Below, piece by piece: positions 38,562 to 53,704 of a stretch of 64,000 bases of DNA. The notes below the pieces were generated by a model. It made no database searches and was not told the origin of the DNA. It saw only the letters and a list, made by a program, of their open reading frames with translations. Position numbers and translations under genes: made by a program. Numbering within the stretch: position 1 is the stretch's first letter; each line of letters begins with the position of its first letter. Source of the stretch: Solea solea (lineage: Eukaryota > Chordata > Actinopteri > Pleuronectiformes > Soleidae); assembly GCF_958295425.1 (NCBI RefSeq), contig NC_081149.1:19086753-19150752 (forward strand), read 5' to 3'.

Positions 38562-39401
38562 AAAGGAGGTAAAAAGTGAGTGAGCGTTTGCCATGTTTTT
38601 CTTTGCCCCTGTAACATTAATAATTTAGAGCAAAGCCTTGCTGCTTGCTGCTGGTCTATATCTTTCTCCCTAACTCCCCATGTCTGACAACAACATGTGA
38701 AAATAGCTAGCGCAAGCACACACACACATACATTTACAGACAGGTGTTGGCAGGTGGAGAGCAGGAATCTGTGGCATCAACGCTCTGAAAACTTTCTGAA
38801 TTATTAACAGCGTCACAGCATCGTCCTCATGCTGTCTCTCTCTCTGTGTCTTTGTCTCTTTCTCATATATGTCTGCATTCAGAGCCATGCTGTATATTCC
38901 TCTGTGTGCACTCTGTCATGCATTCTTACACGCCATGCGTTCAGTCTGTGATGTTGTACCTACAGTCCCATTTATTATGGACTGGCAACAACATGTATTC
39001 TGATTTGTATGTTTTTGTGTCAAAAGAGGCAGCATATGTAACATTAAAGGGAAATGTTGACTTGTGTCTGCATCCGTAATCATCTCCACTTCCTGTCTGC
39101 TTTGAGTTATCATGCATCTGACTACAGCAGGTAAAGTAAAGTAAACTCACTCTGTTTCTCAAAATGTTAACATGTGATGATCACTGACTTGTGGACGTCG
39201 TACCGTCGTTTGAGCTCATGGGTATAAGGAAGTGTCTTCTGGCAGATACTGACAACCTGCTAACTATTTCTAAAGTATAAGATACATTTCTTTTTAAATG
39301 TAAATTAAATCAGTTTGAATGACTTGACAGCCTTGGTGAGGTACCGACATGGGCGCTCATTCAACAGTTCACCCTCTTTCTCCTCCTTTCCTTCCTTCCA
39401 G

Positions 39402-39604
39402 ATGGGAAAACTGGATAACCGCAGCCTGACACTGAAGTACCCAGTGTGGCCGCGCTTCAACTCCTTTGGTGACGCTGAGCTTGATGACAACCACCTGTCC
39501 ATTGTCACCTTGGAAGAGAAACCCTTCGTTATTGTGGAGGATGTAGAAAGGCTCACCGGCACCTGCATGAGAAACTCCGTCCCCTGTCGAAAGCATATCA
39601 AAGA
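39402..39604 (+). CDS. grin2a: grin2a exon: start of S1 (human ~375-443)
   Basis: This 203-bp exon follows acceptor ccttccag and reads [20 protein letters not shown], then [20 protein letters not shown] and [13 protein letters not shown]. It ends in phase 2 (GA) before gtaggt, and the next exon supplies C to make Asp. [12 protein letters not shown] is the first strand of the glutamate-binding S1 segment. The paired cysteines CMRN..PC belong to the conserved S1 disulfide set. NRS is a possible glycosylation sequon. The exon is one codon shorter than human (206 bp by my reckoning), and the following exon is one codon longer, so the pair still sums to 375 bp. Confidence 0.96.
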
Positions 39605-39785
39605 GTAGGTTTGCTTTCTTCTCCCTCTCTTAACGTGTCCTAATATTTCCCTCAATGTAACGGCTTTGGACAAACCGTTTTATCACTGGATTGTGGTGGT
39701 TCACCTGACAGCTCTTTATAGCATTTGTCACTATCCACTGTAGGTTAACATTGTGCCTCATAGAAAGTATTTATTTTCTGTAGAA

Positions 39786-40048
39786 TCTTTCTGTGTGGAG
39801 TTTTTATGTTCTCCTGTGTGTGTGTGTGTGGGTTTTCTCTGGGTCTCTATCCCCCTCCCCACAGTCCAGAGGCATGCAGATTGAGTTTGGGTTGCTTGGG
39901 TACTCTAAGGTTTTCTCTGGCATGAGCGTATAAGTGAGGGGTTGTTTGTCTCTCGATGTTGGCCTGGTTATGGGTTGGTAATTTGCCTCTTGCTTGGCTC
40001 CAGCTCCTTCTGCAACCTTTTAAAGATAAATGTATTAATTATCCAGCT
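39786..40048 (+). mobile_element. SINE/LINE-tail family copy b (degenerate)
   Basis: Order of words: TCTGTGTGGAGTTTTTATGT, TCTCCTG with a GT insertion, GGGTTTTCTCTGGGT, CCACAGTCCAGAGGCATGCA, TACTCTAAGG, GGGTTGTTTGTCTCTCGATG, GCTTGGCTCCAGCTCCTTCT. It is an old copy of the family seen at 7468-7749, retaining the middle block lost there. Confidence 0.65.
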
Positions 40049-42011
40049 TATTATCAGTTACACCATGAAACTTAGGATGGAGTTACTTCAACCTTGGCTA
40101 AGTGTAGTCAGCAACTAATGACCTCCAAATATGTTATTCAGTGTGATGGAATAAGTAATTAACTAATGTAAGCTTTAAAAAGGAATAATTACAGAAACGT
40201 TGTCTTTATTGTCCTGTGTGTGTGTGTGTGTGTGCTGTCTTGTGAGCATGGCAGGAGGTGCAGTGTGCGATCTATGCTGCAACTTCTTTCCTCCCCCTGA
40301 AAATGGAGGTGACTGCTGTACTCAGCAGTTTACTTCCTTTCTTTCACCGATGTTCACTCTAATGGCCACATTTTCAAGCCTATTGTTTCAGTATATTCAT
40401 TGAATGCACACACACAGTGAGAGTGACTCAGACTTTCTGGGTTGAGTGAAGTGCTGCTAACCAAACCATGTAATTGGTTTGTAGATAATTAAATATAATT
40501 TTTCCACACAGTATACATGCAAGCACTGTATACAACAACTACACATACAGTGCATATGAGCACAGACATGCACATACATTCCTTAAGCAGGAATACGGTC
40601 CCAGGGAAGAGGCCAACAGATATTTTCAACCAGAATCACTGTGAAGTAGGGCGGAGGATAAAGCATCTCCAAGGAGGAACACAAATACACAAGCTCATAC
40701 ACACTCTCTGTTGCCACATGCCCACTCACTCACAGGCCAATGCATTCGGTTGGCTTTCCTCCCTCCCACAGCACAATTCCCACTCAAGCATCCGTAGTGT
40801 CCATTTGGAGAAAGAGGACTAGATGGAAGGAAGGGAAGAGGCACATATATGGAGGGAAGTGGATGGTGGAGTTGGACTGGGGGTTGGAGGGACTATCCAT
40901 GCATGCAGAACCACAAATTCACTCATCTAGGCTGGGCCTACCTACAGTGGCCTCTCTGGAGACCCCTCAGGCCCTGTAGTGTTTCTATACCAAGTTGGCC
41001 TGGCAACTTCACAACAGCCTTTATAACATCACATGCTCTCACTGCCTGAACCTTACCATGGTCTTCCTGAGTGGGGAACACGGTGTTCAGGAGTGCAGCT
41101 ATTATAGTTCTGACCTGTATGCTTGCTCTGCCAGCTGAACCTGCCACAGAGTTGACTTTGCTGTCCTCCTTTCCATTATTACCGTCCCAAATCCCATTCC
41201 CTGCACAGTCACAGTCTCCTCCGCCCTTCCTGTATGACTTTATCATATACTGTAGATGTGGCACCACAATGCTGCACTTTTCTTATCAGTAAATATATAC
41301 AATACTCTGCTTGTATTATGATGCATGTGTGAACAACCAGTCAAGTCAGTCAGCTTAATTGGTTTATGTTTGTCAGAACATTCAGATGCAAATTAATGGT
41401 ATTTATTCAATTCATTTTTCTCAAACAGCTGCTGCACATAATCTCCGACTCTATCTGTAAAAAATACTGTGGGTGTTTGCACAACATTTCACAAATGTCA
41501 CCATTTTTGTCTCGCATGAAACCACTAGACCATAAAGAGTCCCTTTCTGAGACAGAAAACAATTGAACTAAAAAAAACAACTTAATATCATCTCTGCAAG
41601 CTGCAAAGGAAGTTCGTGTCTCAGTTTTTGAACTAAAGGGAGAGACTATCCTCTACAAAATTATCACACATCTAAAAAGTGAAATGGTGGCTGGATGTCG
41701 ATATGTGCGTGCTTGTGTGAACTCTTCAGCTCTCAAATTCATACACACAGATGTGATATAAGGTTCTCTTATGCAGGGTCATCATAAACCCCATCCTTTA
41801 AAGAGACAGAGGAGAATGGAGGAAAGAAAGAAAAAAAGGCGCTTATTTTGACTCAAAAGTGTTTTTTAACCGAAAGGAAACCTAGTTTGTCATAACTTTG
41901 TGCATGTGCTTTTTTAGTCCAACTATTGTGTGTTTATTGTGGTCTGTTTGAAACTTGCTACAGAAAATGAGAGCAAATTTCAAGCTATTGAAGCGAAGGG
42001 AAGGGAAGGGA

Positions 42012-42150
42012 AGCTAGAGCCAATCCAGCAGGTTACCAGTCCATCACAGGACCAACATACAGAGACAAACAACCATTCTCTCTCACACTCACACCTACAG
42101 TCAGTTTAGAGTGTCAAATTTACCTAATCCCCAATTGTACATGTCTTGAG
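42012..42150 (-). mobile_element. SINE/LINE-tail family copy d (reverse fragment)
   Basis: On the minus strand: AAGACATGTACAATTGGGGA, TTTGACACTCTAAACTGACT, GTAGGTGTGAGTGTGAGAGA, ATGGTTGTTTGTCTCTGTAT, GTCCTGTGATGGACTGGTAA, CTGCTGGATTGGCTCTAGCT. It ends ~85 bp before the exon acceptor at 42233. Confidence 0.7.
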
Positions 42151-42233
42151 ACAGTGGGAGGATGGCGGATGTACCCGAAAGCGACCTTTTCTGTAACTCG
42201 TTCTGTCTCTTGTTCTTGTTTGTGTCTCTGCAG

Positions 42234-42405
42234 CAACACAACCGAGGCTGGGGGGACATACATCAAGAAGTGCTGTAAAGGCTTCTGCATTGATATTCTC
42301 AAGAAAATCGCCAAATATGTCAAGTTCACCTATGACCTGTACCTGGTAACCAATGGCAAGCATGGAAAGAAGATCAACAATGTCTGGAATGGGATGGTGG
42401 GAGAG
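42234..42405 (+). CDS. grin2a: grin2a exon: S1 core (human ~443-499)
   Basis: This 172-bp exon starts after gtctctgcag and ends in phase 0 before gtaaga. It reads [20 protein letters not shown], then [20 protein letters not shown] to GMVGE. NTT is a glycosylation sequon. His485 of human GluN2A (NGKH), one of the agonist-site residues, is conserved. The [10 protein letters not shown] cysteines form the S1 disulfides. A SINE-like repeat fragment ends about 85 bp upstream of the acceptor. Confidence 0.97.
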
Positions 42406-44694
<2,289 letters not shown>

Positions 44695-44820
44695 AGCCAT
44701 TCAGTGCATCAGTGTGGGTGATGATGTTTGTGATGCTCTTACTGGTGACTGCAATGGCTGTCTTTATGTTTGAGTACATCAGTCCTCTGGGCTTTAACAG
44801 AAACCTGGCACAGGGAAAAG
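44695..44820 (+). CDS. grin2a: grin2a exon: transmembrane helix M1 (human 551-593)
   Basis: This 126-bp exon equals human c.1652-1777. It reads [20 protein letters not shown], then [20 protein letters not shown] and GK. The hydrophobic stretch [20 protein letters not shown] is M1. Phase 1 is kept on both sides. The acceptor lies in a (CT)n microsatellite (44669-44694). The donor gtgagc opens a very short 129-bp intron. Confidence 0.97.
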
Positions 44821-44949
44821 GTGAGCGTGAAGTCTAACAAGACAGAGAGAACAAAGTCATGCAAAATATTAAAAACCATCGGTTTTCATTGGAATCTCAT
44901 TTTTTTCCTCCCCTCTCTCTGTGAACCCCGTCACCAACCCCATCTCCAG
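44821..44949 (+). other. Short intron between M1 and pore exons (129 bp)
   Basis: Donor gtgagc, acceptor catctccag. If retained, the frame meets a stop after five codons (GEREV), which would cut the protein after M1. Confidence 0.85.
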
Positions 44950-45179
44950 ACCCCCATGGTCCTTCTTTCACCATGGGTAAGGCCGTGTGGCTGCTGTGGG
45001 GTCTGGTCTTTAACAACTCTGTGCCAGTGCAAAACCCGAAAGGAACCACCAGTAAGTTCATAGTGTCTGTGTGGGCCTTCTTCGCTGTCATCTTCCTGGC
45101 CTCCTACACTGCCAACCTGGCCGCCTTCATGATCCAGGAGGAGTTTGTTGACCAAGTCACTGGGCTCTCTGACAACAAG
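44950..45179 (+). CDS. grin2a: grin2a exon: pore loop M2 and helix M3 (human 593-669)
   Basis: This 230-bp exon equals human c.1778-2007. It reads [20 protein letters not shown], then [16 protein letters not shown], the M3 helix and [17 protein letters not shown] contains the pore-lining N site (human Asn614) and its neighbour Asn615, which set Ca permeability and Mg block. The SYTANLAAF motif is the near-invariant activation gate of ionotropic glutamate receptors. It ends in phase 0 before gtaatg. Confidence 0.98.
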
Positions 45180-46234
45180 GTAATGAAAGGAAAGTGGAGG
45201 CTGAATTGACCAGCTCCAAAGTTTCGTTTGCAGCCAATTCATTGCAAACCTCTCAGCCTTGTGAAGTTTGGTCACCTTGGGGTGATTTGGAGGCTTAGTT
45301 CATCAAACTTAAAGGGCTCAAGCTTCAAAGTGTAACAGTCTAAAATATAGCTTCTAGTCATTTTCACAAAATGTATTTTTAGTGTAGGCTTTTTTGAATC
45401 CAAATATGCATATGCTGCAACAGCAATATACATGTGTGAGTTATAGGATAATGTAAGTGCTGTTTATGCATTATAACAACATGTTTCTTATGAATAACTA
45501 CTGCGATAGTGTTGGATAAATGTTGCATATCCACTCAAATTTATCAAACACAAGAAATTCCTCACACATTTGGATCCACAAATCAGTTTTCATGCAAAAT
45601 GCTCAGGTCATGTTAAGGTGATATATTCCACATCCATGCATGCAGGTATTTACAAAACCTAATTATCCGAGATAAAGATAAAGAGAAGGTGAGCCCATGA
45701 GGGAGAACGAAACCATCTCAAATATTGCTCGAGCCAAATGTGCAGAAGAAAAGAAAAGGACAGAACATTTCTGTGGATAGAGACACAGATTTAAGAGATG
45801 AGAAGATTTGAAAATTGTTAGGACGGTTTTATTCAAATAGAGTGCATCAATAATTCACCAGTAAAATACATCAGAGCTTTGGTGTTCTCCTTAATGATTG
45901 ACTTGCTGCACTTTTTTTACGTTTATGAAGAAAGACTAATGGATGTGTGCTGAGCTGCCCCCCCCCAAGTGGACTGTCACATGCACAAAAGCAGCCCTCC
46001 AATCCATTGCATGCAGCCCACCACTTAAAATCACGTTATTTTCTAATATAGAGTTATTTCTGTATGTTTTTTTTTAATAGATTCATTTTCATAATCATAA
46101 ATATGGTTATATTGTGAGCAATTTATTTTACCATATTAAAACAAATACTTTTATTTTGAAATGATGTGAAATATCATCATAAATATTATTAATTTTAACT
46201 TTTTCTCAAAAAGTTGACTTATTTTTCATCTGAC

Positions 46235-46303
46235 CAGCCCCCTACTGACCAAACTAGACACTCTGTTGCCCCCAGGTCATTTGAGTTTGATACCCCTGCT
46301 CTA
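46235..46303. repeat. DNA-transposon-like terminal fragment
   Basis: TTGCCCCCAGGTCATTTGAG followed by TTTGATACCCCTGCTCTA is the reverse complement of a widespread vertebrate terminal sequence starting CAGGGGTGTCAAACTCA. The other end may lie near 45958 in the C-run region but was not clearly matched. Confidence 0.45.
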
Positions 46304-49130
46304 AATAGAGCATGTGTGTGGTGCACACCTAGGTTGCTTTTACTGACATATTAAGTATTCATTCCAAAATGTCAAATAGAACCACCAAAAGAACTACTCA
46401 TTAAATTCTCTAAGCTGCTCATTTAGGCAGGATGATGCACTGCTGTTGTAGTTTGTCTGACATGACAGGTCCTCTAATAACTCATACAGGTGTCATTTCT
46501 AAATTGTCCCTGTTCTATGACTATAACTACATCAGTCTACAGTGTGGTGTCTCTAATTATCCACAAAGACACAAAGCCTGTCTTAGAAGTGAATTTAAAG
46601 TGCTTTTAGTATCTGCAGTGTGAATGATGCACCGGAAGTTACATGGAATCAATCATAAGCACTGTTGGATGCAGTTGCCCTTGAGAGTAGATGCACCTGT
46701 CTGAACACAACAACAGACATAATGAGACATTCAGTGGCACCGCGACCTTTGGAGCAACAATGGTATTGCTTTAAAGATTAGCTCTTAAATAGTCTTCACA
46801 TTTAATAGGTTCTGTGTATACAAATAAAAGTTTAGTTGAACAACATTGACCCCTGTTGCAGATTACCAACTCTATTTTTTTTTATCCTGGGACTTTAAGT
46901 TTTTAGTTTTGCATGGTTCACAGTTAAAAAATAAAAATGAATTATTTATCTAAAAATGGCCTGTTTTGCAGCCAATATATAATGTTTTTAATTGTGCACC
47001 TTCTTCAAATTTGTTTTTGATTGGTTGAACATATAGAATCTATCCCACCAATCTGGTAATCATTTTACATTTGGGAAATTAGCTAATATATAATATTCAA
47101 GAATATAATATTATTATAATTAATATATTTTTCAGTCACTAAACTTGAAATAGCAAGAATATGATATAGCTATAATGCAAATGTAGAGCGACAGAGAAAT
47201 ACATAACCTTTCCAATAAGACTTGCCGTCTGAGCTCTTTATTCATAAAGGTTACTTGGCCACTTCACATTTACGACTATAACGACTATAACGTAAAATAA
47301 ATCATGATAGCTTCATGTCATAGTTGTGAAAATAAACCATACTCATGGATAGAACAGATGTAAAATGCTGAGTGGCATGTGTGAGAGATGGAAGGACAGG
47401 AGCAGGAGACCTCAACACAAACACACATACACTCAACAAAGAGAAATAAAACCGTTAGACATACGTACAATAGGGAGTCCATCTCTTATGTAATGGCAGA
47501 ATAATAAGGGACCAGAGCAGTTTACAGAGGAGGAGGAGAAAGGCAGCGGAAGGGGAATAACAAAGGAGATATGAGACAAATGACTTGAGGAGGCGAGAGG
47601 AGGATAAGTAGCTGGAAGTGGAGGCTGGGTGAGCAGAGGCAACCGTACATAACAGACAATGGTAAGTCTTAAGATAATGTGATCCCACTCAGGGTCACAC
47701 AACTACCTCCTAATGCTGCGAGAGGATTCTCAGCTGATTTTATGATGTCACAAATTTTATATCTTTCAACAAAATCCCAAGAATTTATGAACCTGTGAAA
47801 AATGGAAAAAACAATGAATGTTTTAATCCAAGAAAGGTTTTTACTTTAAGTTTATATAACCCTTTTTTTGTAACCACAAATACTTTAATGAGTAACTGTG
47901 ATAATGTCTTCGATTAAGCTTTTGATTATAATTACATTTATTTTGCAACCTTATTACATACATTACATTACACTCCCCAGCTCTTATTGTATCTCCAACT
48001 ATACCCTCGTTGGCCTCCGCGCCTTCATTTTCTCATCATCTCTACATCAAGCTTTCATTAGCAGCTGCTGTTCGCGTTCTCCAAAGCCCTTCACTGGTAA
48101 TTATCCAGCAAGACGAGTTTGCTCTGCCAATCTGCATTTCCCCCAACTGGCCAGCGATGGCCCTTCCCTTGTCACATGTACCCTGTTCTGACCTTAACAC
48201 CACCGTTGCACGTCAAATTAGCTGCAGAGAAAGGAAAGATGAGGGAGGGAGTTAGAAGAGACAGGGAAGGAGGAGGAAGAGTCTCCCGAGGGCTATTGTT
48301 CGTGATGCTGACACACACACTGCATGACATCACCACTTACACATGCACAGAGGAGTTTGACGTCTCAGCGCACCCTCACCCTGACCTGATTACACAAGAG
48401 ATACTCCCATGTATACAGGCAGATTGAATACTCATAAATACCTGTAAATATTCACACATACTGTTATTTGTTTCATACAGAGGGATCACCAAGGACACCA
48501 TTATTAATCTCGCTTGAACAGACGACAGTGATAAACTGCTGTGTTGCACGTGAGCGCTACAGAACACAGACGTGTATATGAAGATGGAAATAGGAATTTC
48601 CACAGCCTGTTTCAATACCGTGTAGTAAAACCACTTGTCCACGCTCACACACACACTCTCTCCATGTGGTTGGAGTGGAGCTCATAACGCACTCATCTAA
48701 TTGATAGGGTTCATCTGTTTCTGACACTGAGGGCAGATTGTTACCGCAGTGCTTGAGGGGTAGGCTGTTACCGCAGCGACAAGCACACTACTACAAAACC
48801 CTTGACCTGTACACTGACTAGATTATACCTGAGAGAGAAAGAAAAAGAGAGAATTAAAAGAAAGAGAAGAAATCCGTTACTATACATGTCAGTATAGACA
48901 TTCAGTTATTGACAGAAAAGTAAAAGGAAATTGGTAGATAAGTTTAAAAACAGTTAAGGGGGGGCAGAGGCAAGCTACAGTGAATGGATGTAAAGAGATG
49001 ACATACACACTAAAGCTTTAAATTACTTATTAAAATACAGCAAGTGAGAAAAACTATGTATATTTTATATGGTCTTTCACATCTGCGATATGTGTTCATT
49101 TAAGATTTAGACTTCTACCTTGTAAATATT

Positions 49131-49225
49131 TATTTTTATCTTTTATTTAACCTTTATTTTATCAGGATAATCCCATTGAGATTGCAAATCTCTTTTCCAA
49201 GGGCATCCTGGCCAAGTGGCAGCAG
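49131..49225. repeat. TTTAACCTTTATTT dispersed repeat copy
   Basis: TTTATTTAACCTTTATTTTA, TCAGGATAATCCCATTGAGA, TTGCAAATCTCTTTTCCAAG and GGCATCCTGGCCAAGTGGCA follow the order of a repeat commonly seen across fish genomes. No coding potential; type not assigned. Confidence 0.55.
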
Positions 49226-50174
49226 CAACAAGCACACACATCAACAACTCATCCAAAATACGACTAGACAATAACAGACCTTAGAGAGCCTAACAACAGA
49301 AACCTAAAAGCAGTGACAGACCAATGATTTAGATTCTTAGTCCTTCAGAATGAATTTGAAATGATCCTGAGGTGTTTTTCGATTGCTCCAGTCTGAATGC
49401 CTTTTTTCCCACCTTCTGTTCGTACGTTGGAGGATGGTAGTGTAGAGTCCATCACTTTTTTGGTGAAAATACACACACAGTTAATGAGGAAGCAGACTGA
49501 TGAGACCCTTGTATACAAGTTTTTACCAATGAGAGCTTTGACGGGTTTAAAGACCCTGTTGAAACTATTGTCTGATGTTGGCAAAGTGTGTTCAAATACA
49601 GTAGCATGCACCTGCGCCGGTGACAGCTGTGGCCAAAAGAATTATGTTTACAGGTCGTCTCCATATGTTTGTGCTATTTTTGTGAACATAGAAAGTGTGA
49701 GAGATTTTGGTGGCTAAGTTCAAGTTCACTCTAATGTCATGAAACAAATTACTGGCCATTACTCAAGTGTTAATTATGACACTTTTAGGACAAATGTCTA
49801 ATTAAACAAATGAGTGCGGTAATAACATTTTATCGTCAAAAGGTCAAACATCAACTCCGCACTAAAATCATGAAAAAATAATTATACAACTTCATCACTG
49901 AAGAACAGAAGGGTAGATTGTGATACTTTGGATTTAGATTTACAGGCATACAATCATGGGGTCCTAATTTTAACTACAGTTAAACTAATCAACAATTTAG
50001 ACAGATTCCATTGCGTCTTTCAGTATTGGTTTATACCTACACCAGGTATAACACATTCACAGAAAAATACGTCATCTTCCTCGTTAACTTGCATTAATGT
50101 TCAACATCTCTTCCCTTTTGATTTTCCTCTCTCTATTTCCCCTTGCATTATTCTTCTTCTTTCCTCCACCACAG

Positions 50175-50335
50175 TTTCAGAACCCGTATGCGTACTCTCC
50201 TCCGTTCCGCTTTGGAACAGTTCCAAACGGATCCACAGAAAGGAACATCAGGAAGAACTACCCTGCCATGCACCAGTACATGGTGAAATATCATCAAACT
50301 GGGGTCCAGGATGCACTGGTCAGCCTTAAATCAGG
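50175..50335 (+). CDS. grin2a: grin2a exon: S2 first part (human 670-723)
   Basis: This 161-bp exon equals human c.2008-2168. After ccaccacag it reads [20 protein letters not shown], then [16 protein letters not shown] to DALVSLKSG, ending in phase 2 before gtaagg. [15 protein letters not shown] is the S2 hallmark; Ser689 and Thr690 of human contact glutamate here. Confidence 0.97.
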
Positions 50336-50418
50336 GTAAGGACAAACTGTGTGAGAGCAAACACCCTCTGCCACAGATTCATGGTGAAATATTAGCAGTG
50401 CCCATATTTTAAAACTTG

Positions 50419-50450
<32 letters not shown>

Positions 50451-50993
50451 ACAGACCCTCTGAGACATGGAATGAATAGGCTTCCTCATTGGGAACAGCA
50501 GGTGTTATTTTTAGCACTGGTCTCTATAATGGGACTGGTGGTGTGTGTGTGTGTGTGTGTGTGGGTGTGTGTGGGTGTAAAAAGAGAGGGAATGAGGAGA
50601 GGTAGAGGGGTTACTCTCATCAGACACCATCACACGGAGAAAAGGGGAGGGGTAGGAGTCTAAGGGCAAGTGATTGCAGGAAATGATGGAAGGGTGGAGG
50701 GCTGGAGGAAGAGACTTAAGAGAGGTGAAACGAGAGGACAAAAGTGTTATTGAGATGGAAAAATATGGCAACTTAAGAGTGCGGGAAATTGAGGGTAAGA
50801 GTAGAAAATGGAACGGGAAGGAACGCAAAGAAGGGGACAGGAAAATAATGGTGATTTCTCCAGGAATGGAGAGATGGAAAAGGAGAAGGCAACGACGGTA
50901 AAGGACAGAAGGTTGATGAGATGATACGACGAGAAATTATTTCTGATTGGTTAATGGCTAGGGGTGGTTTTCAGTGGTCTCAGCTCAAATGGA

Positions 50994-50996
<3 letters not shown>

Positions 50997-51044
<48 letters not shown>

Positions 51045-51063
51045 CACACACACACACATACAC
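50997..51063. repeat. (CA)n microsatellite
   Basis: CA tract with a single CG step, directly followed by a dispersed repeat copy. Confidence 0.95.
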
Positions 51064-51290
51064 AGGTTTGATCAGCTATTCTTCTTCACTGACTGCAACT
51101 CATTTGGTCTGCCCAAACACAGAATTATCCCTAACCATAACCATAAACTAACGCTAAATTTAGCCATAATCTTAACCAGTTCCTTGGAAATTATGTTCTG
51201 CCTCATTTAGACCAGGATTTGGTCTCCAAGAGGGCTTTATTGGTCCTGATAAGGACAGTGTTTATGCCAGAAAAGGTCCAAAAGTACACA
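51064..51290 (+). repeat. CCTAACC-type dispersed repeat, copy 2
   Basis: ACTGCAACTCATTTGGTCTG, CCCTAACCATAACCATAAAC, CTTAACCAGTTCCTTGGAAA, TTTAGACCAGGATTTGGTCT and TAAGGACAGTGTTTATGCCA occur in order right after the (CA)n tract. They match, block by block, the inverse copy at 56222-56412. Confidence 0.65.
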
Positions 51291-53533
51291 CACAAAATAG
51301 ATAAGAGAGAATAATGTAGTTTTTCATCGTCTCCCATTTGCAAATGAATAATCTCATGTTCACCTTTTCTGTTACTTACATGTGTGTAAACATGTAAACG
51401 CACAAATCCCTCTGTAAACTAATACTTGATGTGAGAAACCACACACTTACAAAATAAAACATATGTGTATCTGTGCACATACACAGATGCCTGAAGGTGT
51501 GAGCAGTATACACCTTCCCTCACTGTTCACTCACTGTTCACTCACTGATAATTCTGATCTGTGGTATTAGCAGATGAGCAGCTGTATGAGGCTCAATGGC
51601 TGCATTAGCTCTCATCACACATTAATGCTGACAGGCTTTACACGCAAAATCTGTTACAGCTACGGGAACCCAAACCATGCACGGGGGAGTAGATGAATGA
51701 CAAAACAGCTTAATGATATTAAACATATCTATAGAGAATATGTTGCCATGTGCCAACAAGCTGTAGTGATGAAACCAACTGAAAAACAAGCCTTTTCATT
51801 CGCGGTTGCTGTGTTGACACAGTGAACATTGCGTTGCAAAGGGCAGTGGCAAAGAAAGGCAGAAAAAAAGTTGTTCATACTATCTAACATCTAACATCTA
51901 TACACTGGTCAAACAAATGCAAATGTATACACACTTGAAAAAGTTATTCCGTGAACCATATGGCACTCAACAAATTAAAAATGTCATCATCATATAAATG
52001 TGGATACATTTAACAGAGGATTTATTGCTGTTGTGATAACTTTCAGAATTGTAAAGTCTGTCTTGGCATCTCCTGAGCATTCAGCCTGAACTCTTTGCAT
52101 TTCACTTTCTTTGAGTTGATGTCACCACATCAATGAAGCCTCTGAAGGTTTTATGACACACTATTGTCATCAGTTAGTTGTCAGCCTTGCCTGTTTTAAC
52201 AAAAACTGGATTCTAGTCATAAAATGTCAAGTCTGGTGACTCCATAAAAGTGTCTTTTGTTCACATAGAAATGTAAACGATGTAATATTTGTCAAAGAAC
52301 TGAATTGGTTAAGTCATATTTGAAAAACGTTTAGTTCTGTTAAAATGTTCTATTTGGGACTGTGATGTTATTTGCATAGTAGTCAAAGTGAGTTTAGTTT
52401 ATTCATACTCAAACCAACAGTAACAACTCAATAAACGTGGAATTCACATTTAAAAATAGGCCTATCCATTATTCTGTATATAGAAATAAAAAAATATGGT
52501 CATGCACACTGTGCAACACGTTTTTGCTCACATTTACATAAATGGCTGTATAATACATGCTGACCAAAAAGCCATAAAACCACTAAATGACACAAAAACA
52601 CACACAAACAATTAATTTAACCACCTTTAGGGGTGTTACATAAGATTGGGGGTCAGACTAAATGGTCATTCACTTGAGTTAAAGTTGACATTCAAATGTA
52701 TAGAAGGAAAAAGTGGCAACAGAAATATGTGTTGCTACTTTCTGTTCACCCATTTAAAGGTGTGACACAACAGTGATCGCTGAATCCCTCTCCAAGCCAT
52801 TAACGCTACAGTATGGCTGTCCGGCATCTACAAATGTGCACACACTAAATCCATGCTCACAGCACTGGAGCACAGACACATTTGCACACACACACGCAGA
52901 AGTATACACGCACACACATACACATGCCTGGTTCATCCAAAGTTTGGACGTACAGTTTGTGTGTGGATGGAGCCAGTGCTGGGTTAAGCTAATTACACAG
53001 CTAAACTATCGGCTATGAGCCTCCGTTAGAGGGTTGGATCTGACATTCTGCAAATGCCAGCCAGTCTCTGCACTATTAGCAGGACTGTGTGTGTGTGTGT
53101 GTGTGTGCATGCACGCACGCACGCACACACACAAACTCTGAGTGAATGAGAGTGCGGCGCTTAGTGACGGCATCAGTTACATTGAAAATGTCAGTCTGAG
53201 TCTGGGATCTTTTACGTAACACTTTGCAACCTGCTTATTTGTGTGTGTGTGTGTGTGTGTGTGTGGACTGAGGCGCAGACTGAGAGAGAGAGAGAGAGAG
53301 TCAATGTTTGCGTCCGTCTGAAGTTTGTTTAGGTCGTGCCTCCAAGGTCCTATGATCAGTGAAGCGTGCTGTGTTGAACCATAGCCACTCCCCACTGTGC
53401 TCTCAGAGTTTGGGTGCACATGGGTCGCAGTTCTACTAGAGATGATTTAACACAATTAATCCGCAAACACGAGTATCTGAAACACGTTTTTTTTCCGGCC
53501 TACTCACGTGCGTCTCCTGGCATCACTCTGTGA

Positions 53534-53704
<171 letters not shown>

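Larger units (their letters stand above)
32622..39401 (+). other. Intron (6780 bp)
   Basis: This is the repeat-richest intron. It holds a (GT)33-class tract at 33718-33784, two long CT tracts (34221-34284 and 34631-34712), CA tracts (34340-34361, 35045-35077), a hAT-like element with target duplication (35141-35422), a CT/CCCT tract (35906-35952), a GT tract (37301-37326) and a tandem pair of fold-back units (37901-38561). No exon is recognised. Confidence 0.8.
39605..42233 (+). other. Intron (2629 bp)
   Basis: It contains a degenerate forward SINE-like copy (39786-40048), a GT tract (40216-40234), a (GAAGG)n patch at 41995-42012 and a reverse SINE-like copy (42012-42150) close to the acceptor at 42233. 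The rest is unique with no exon-like frame. Confidence 0.8.
45180..50174 (+). other. Intron (4995 bp)
   Basis: A/T-rich centre (46000-47250). Contains the terminal part of a DNA-transposon-like repeat (46235-46303) and a dispersed-repeat copy (49131-49225). Microsatellite density is lower than in the neighbouring introns. No exon is recognised. Confidence 0.8.
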
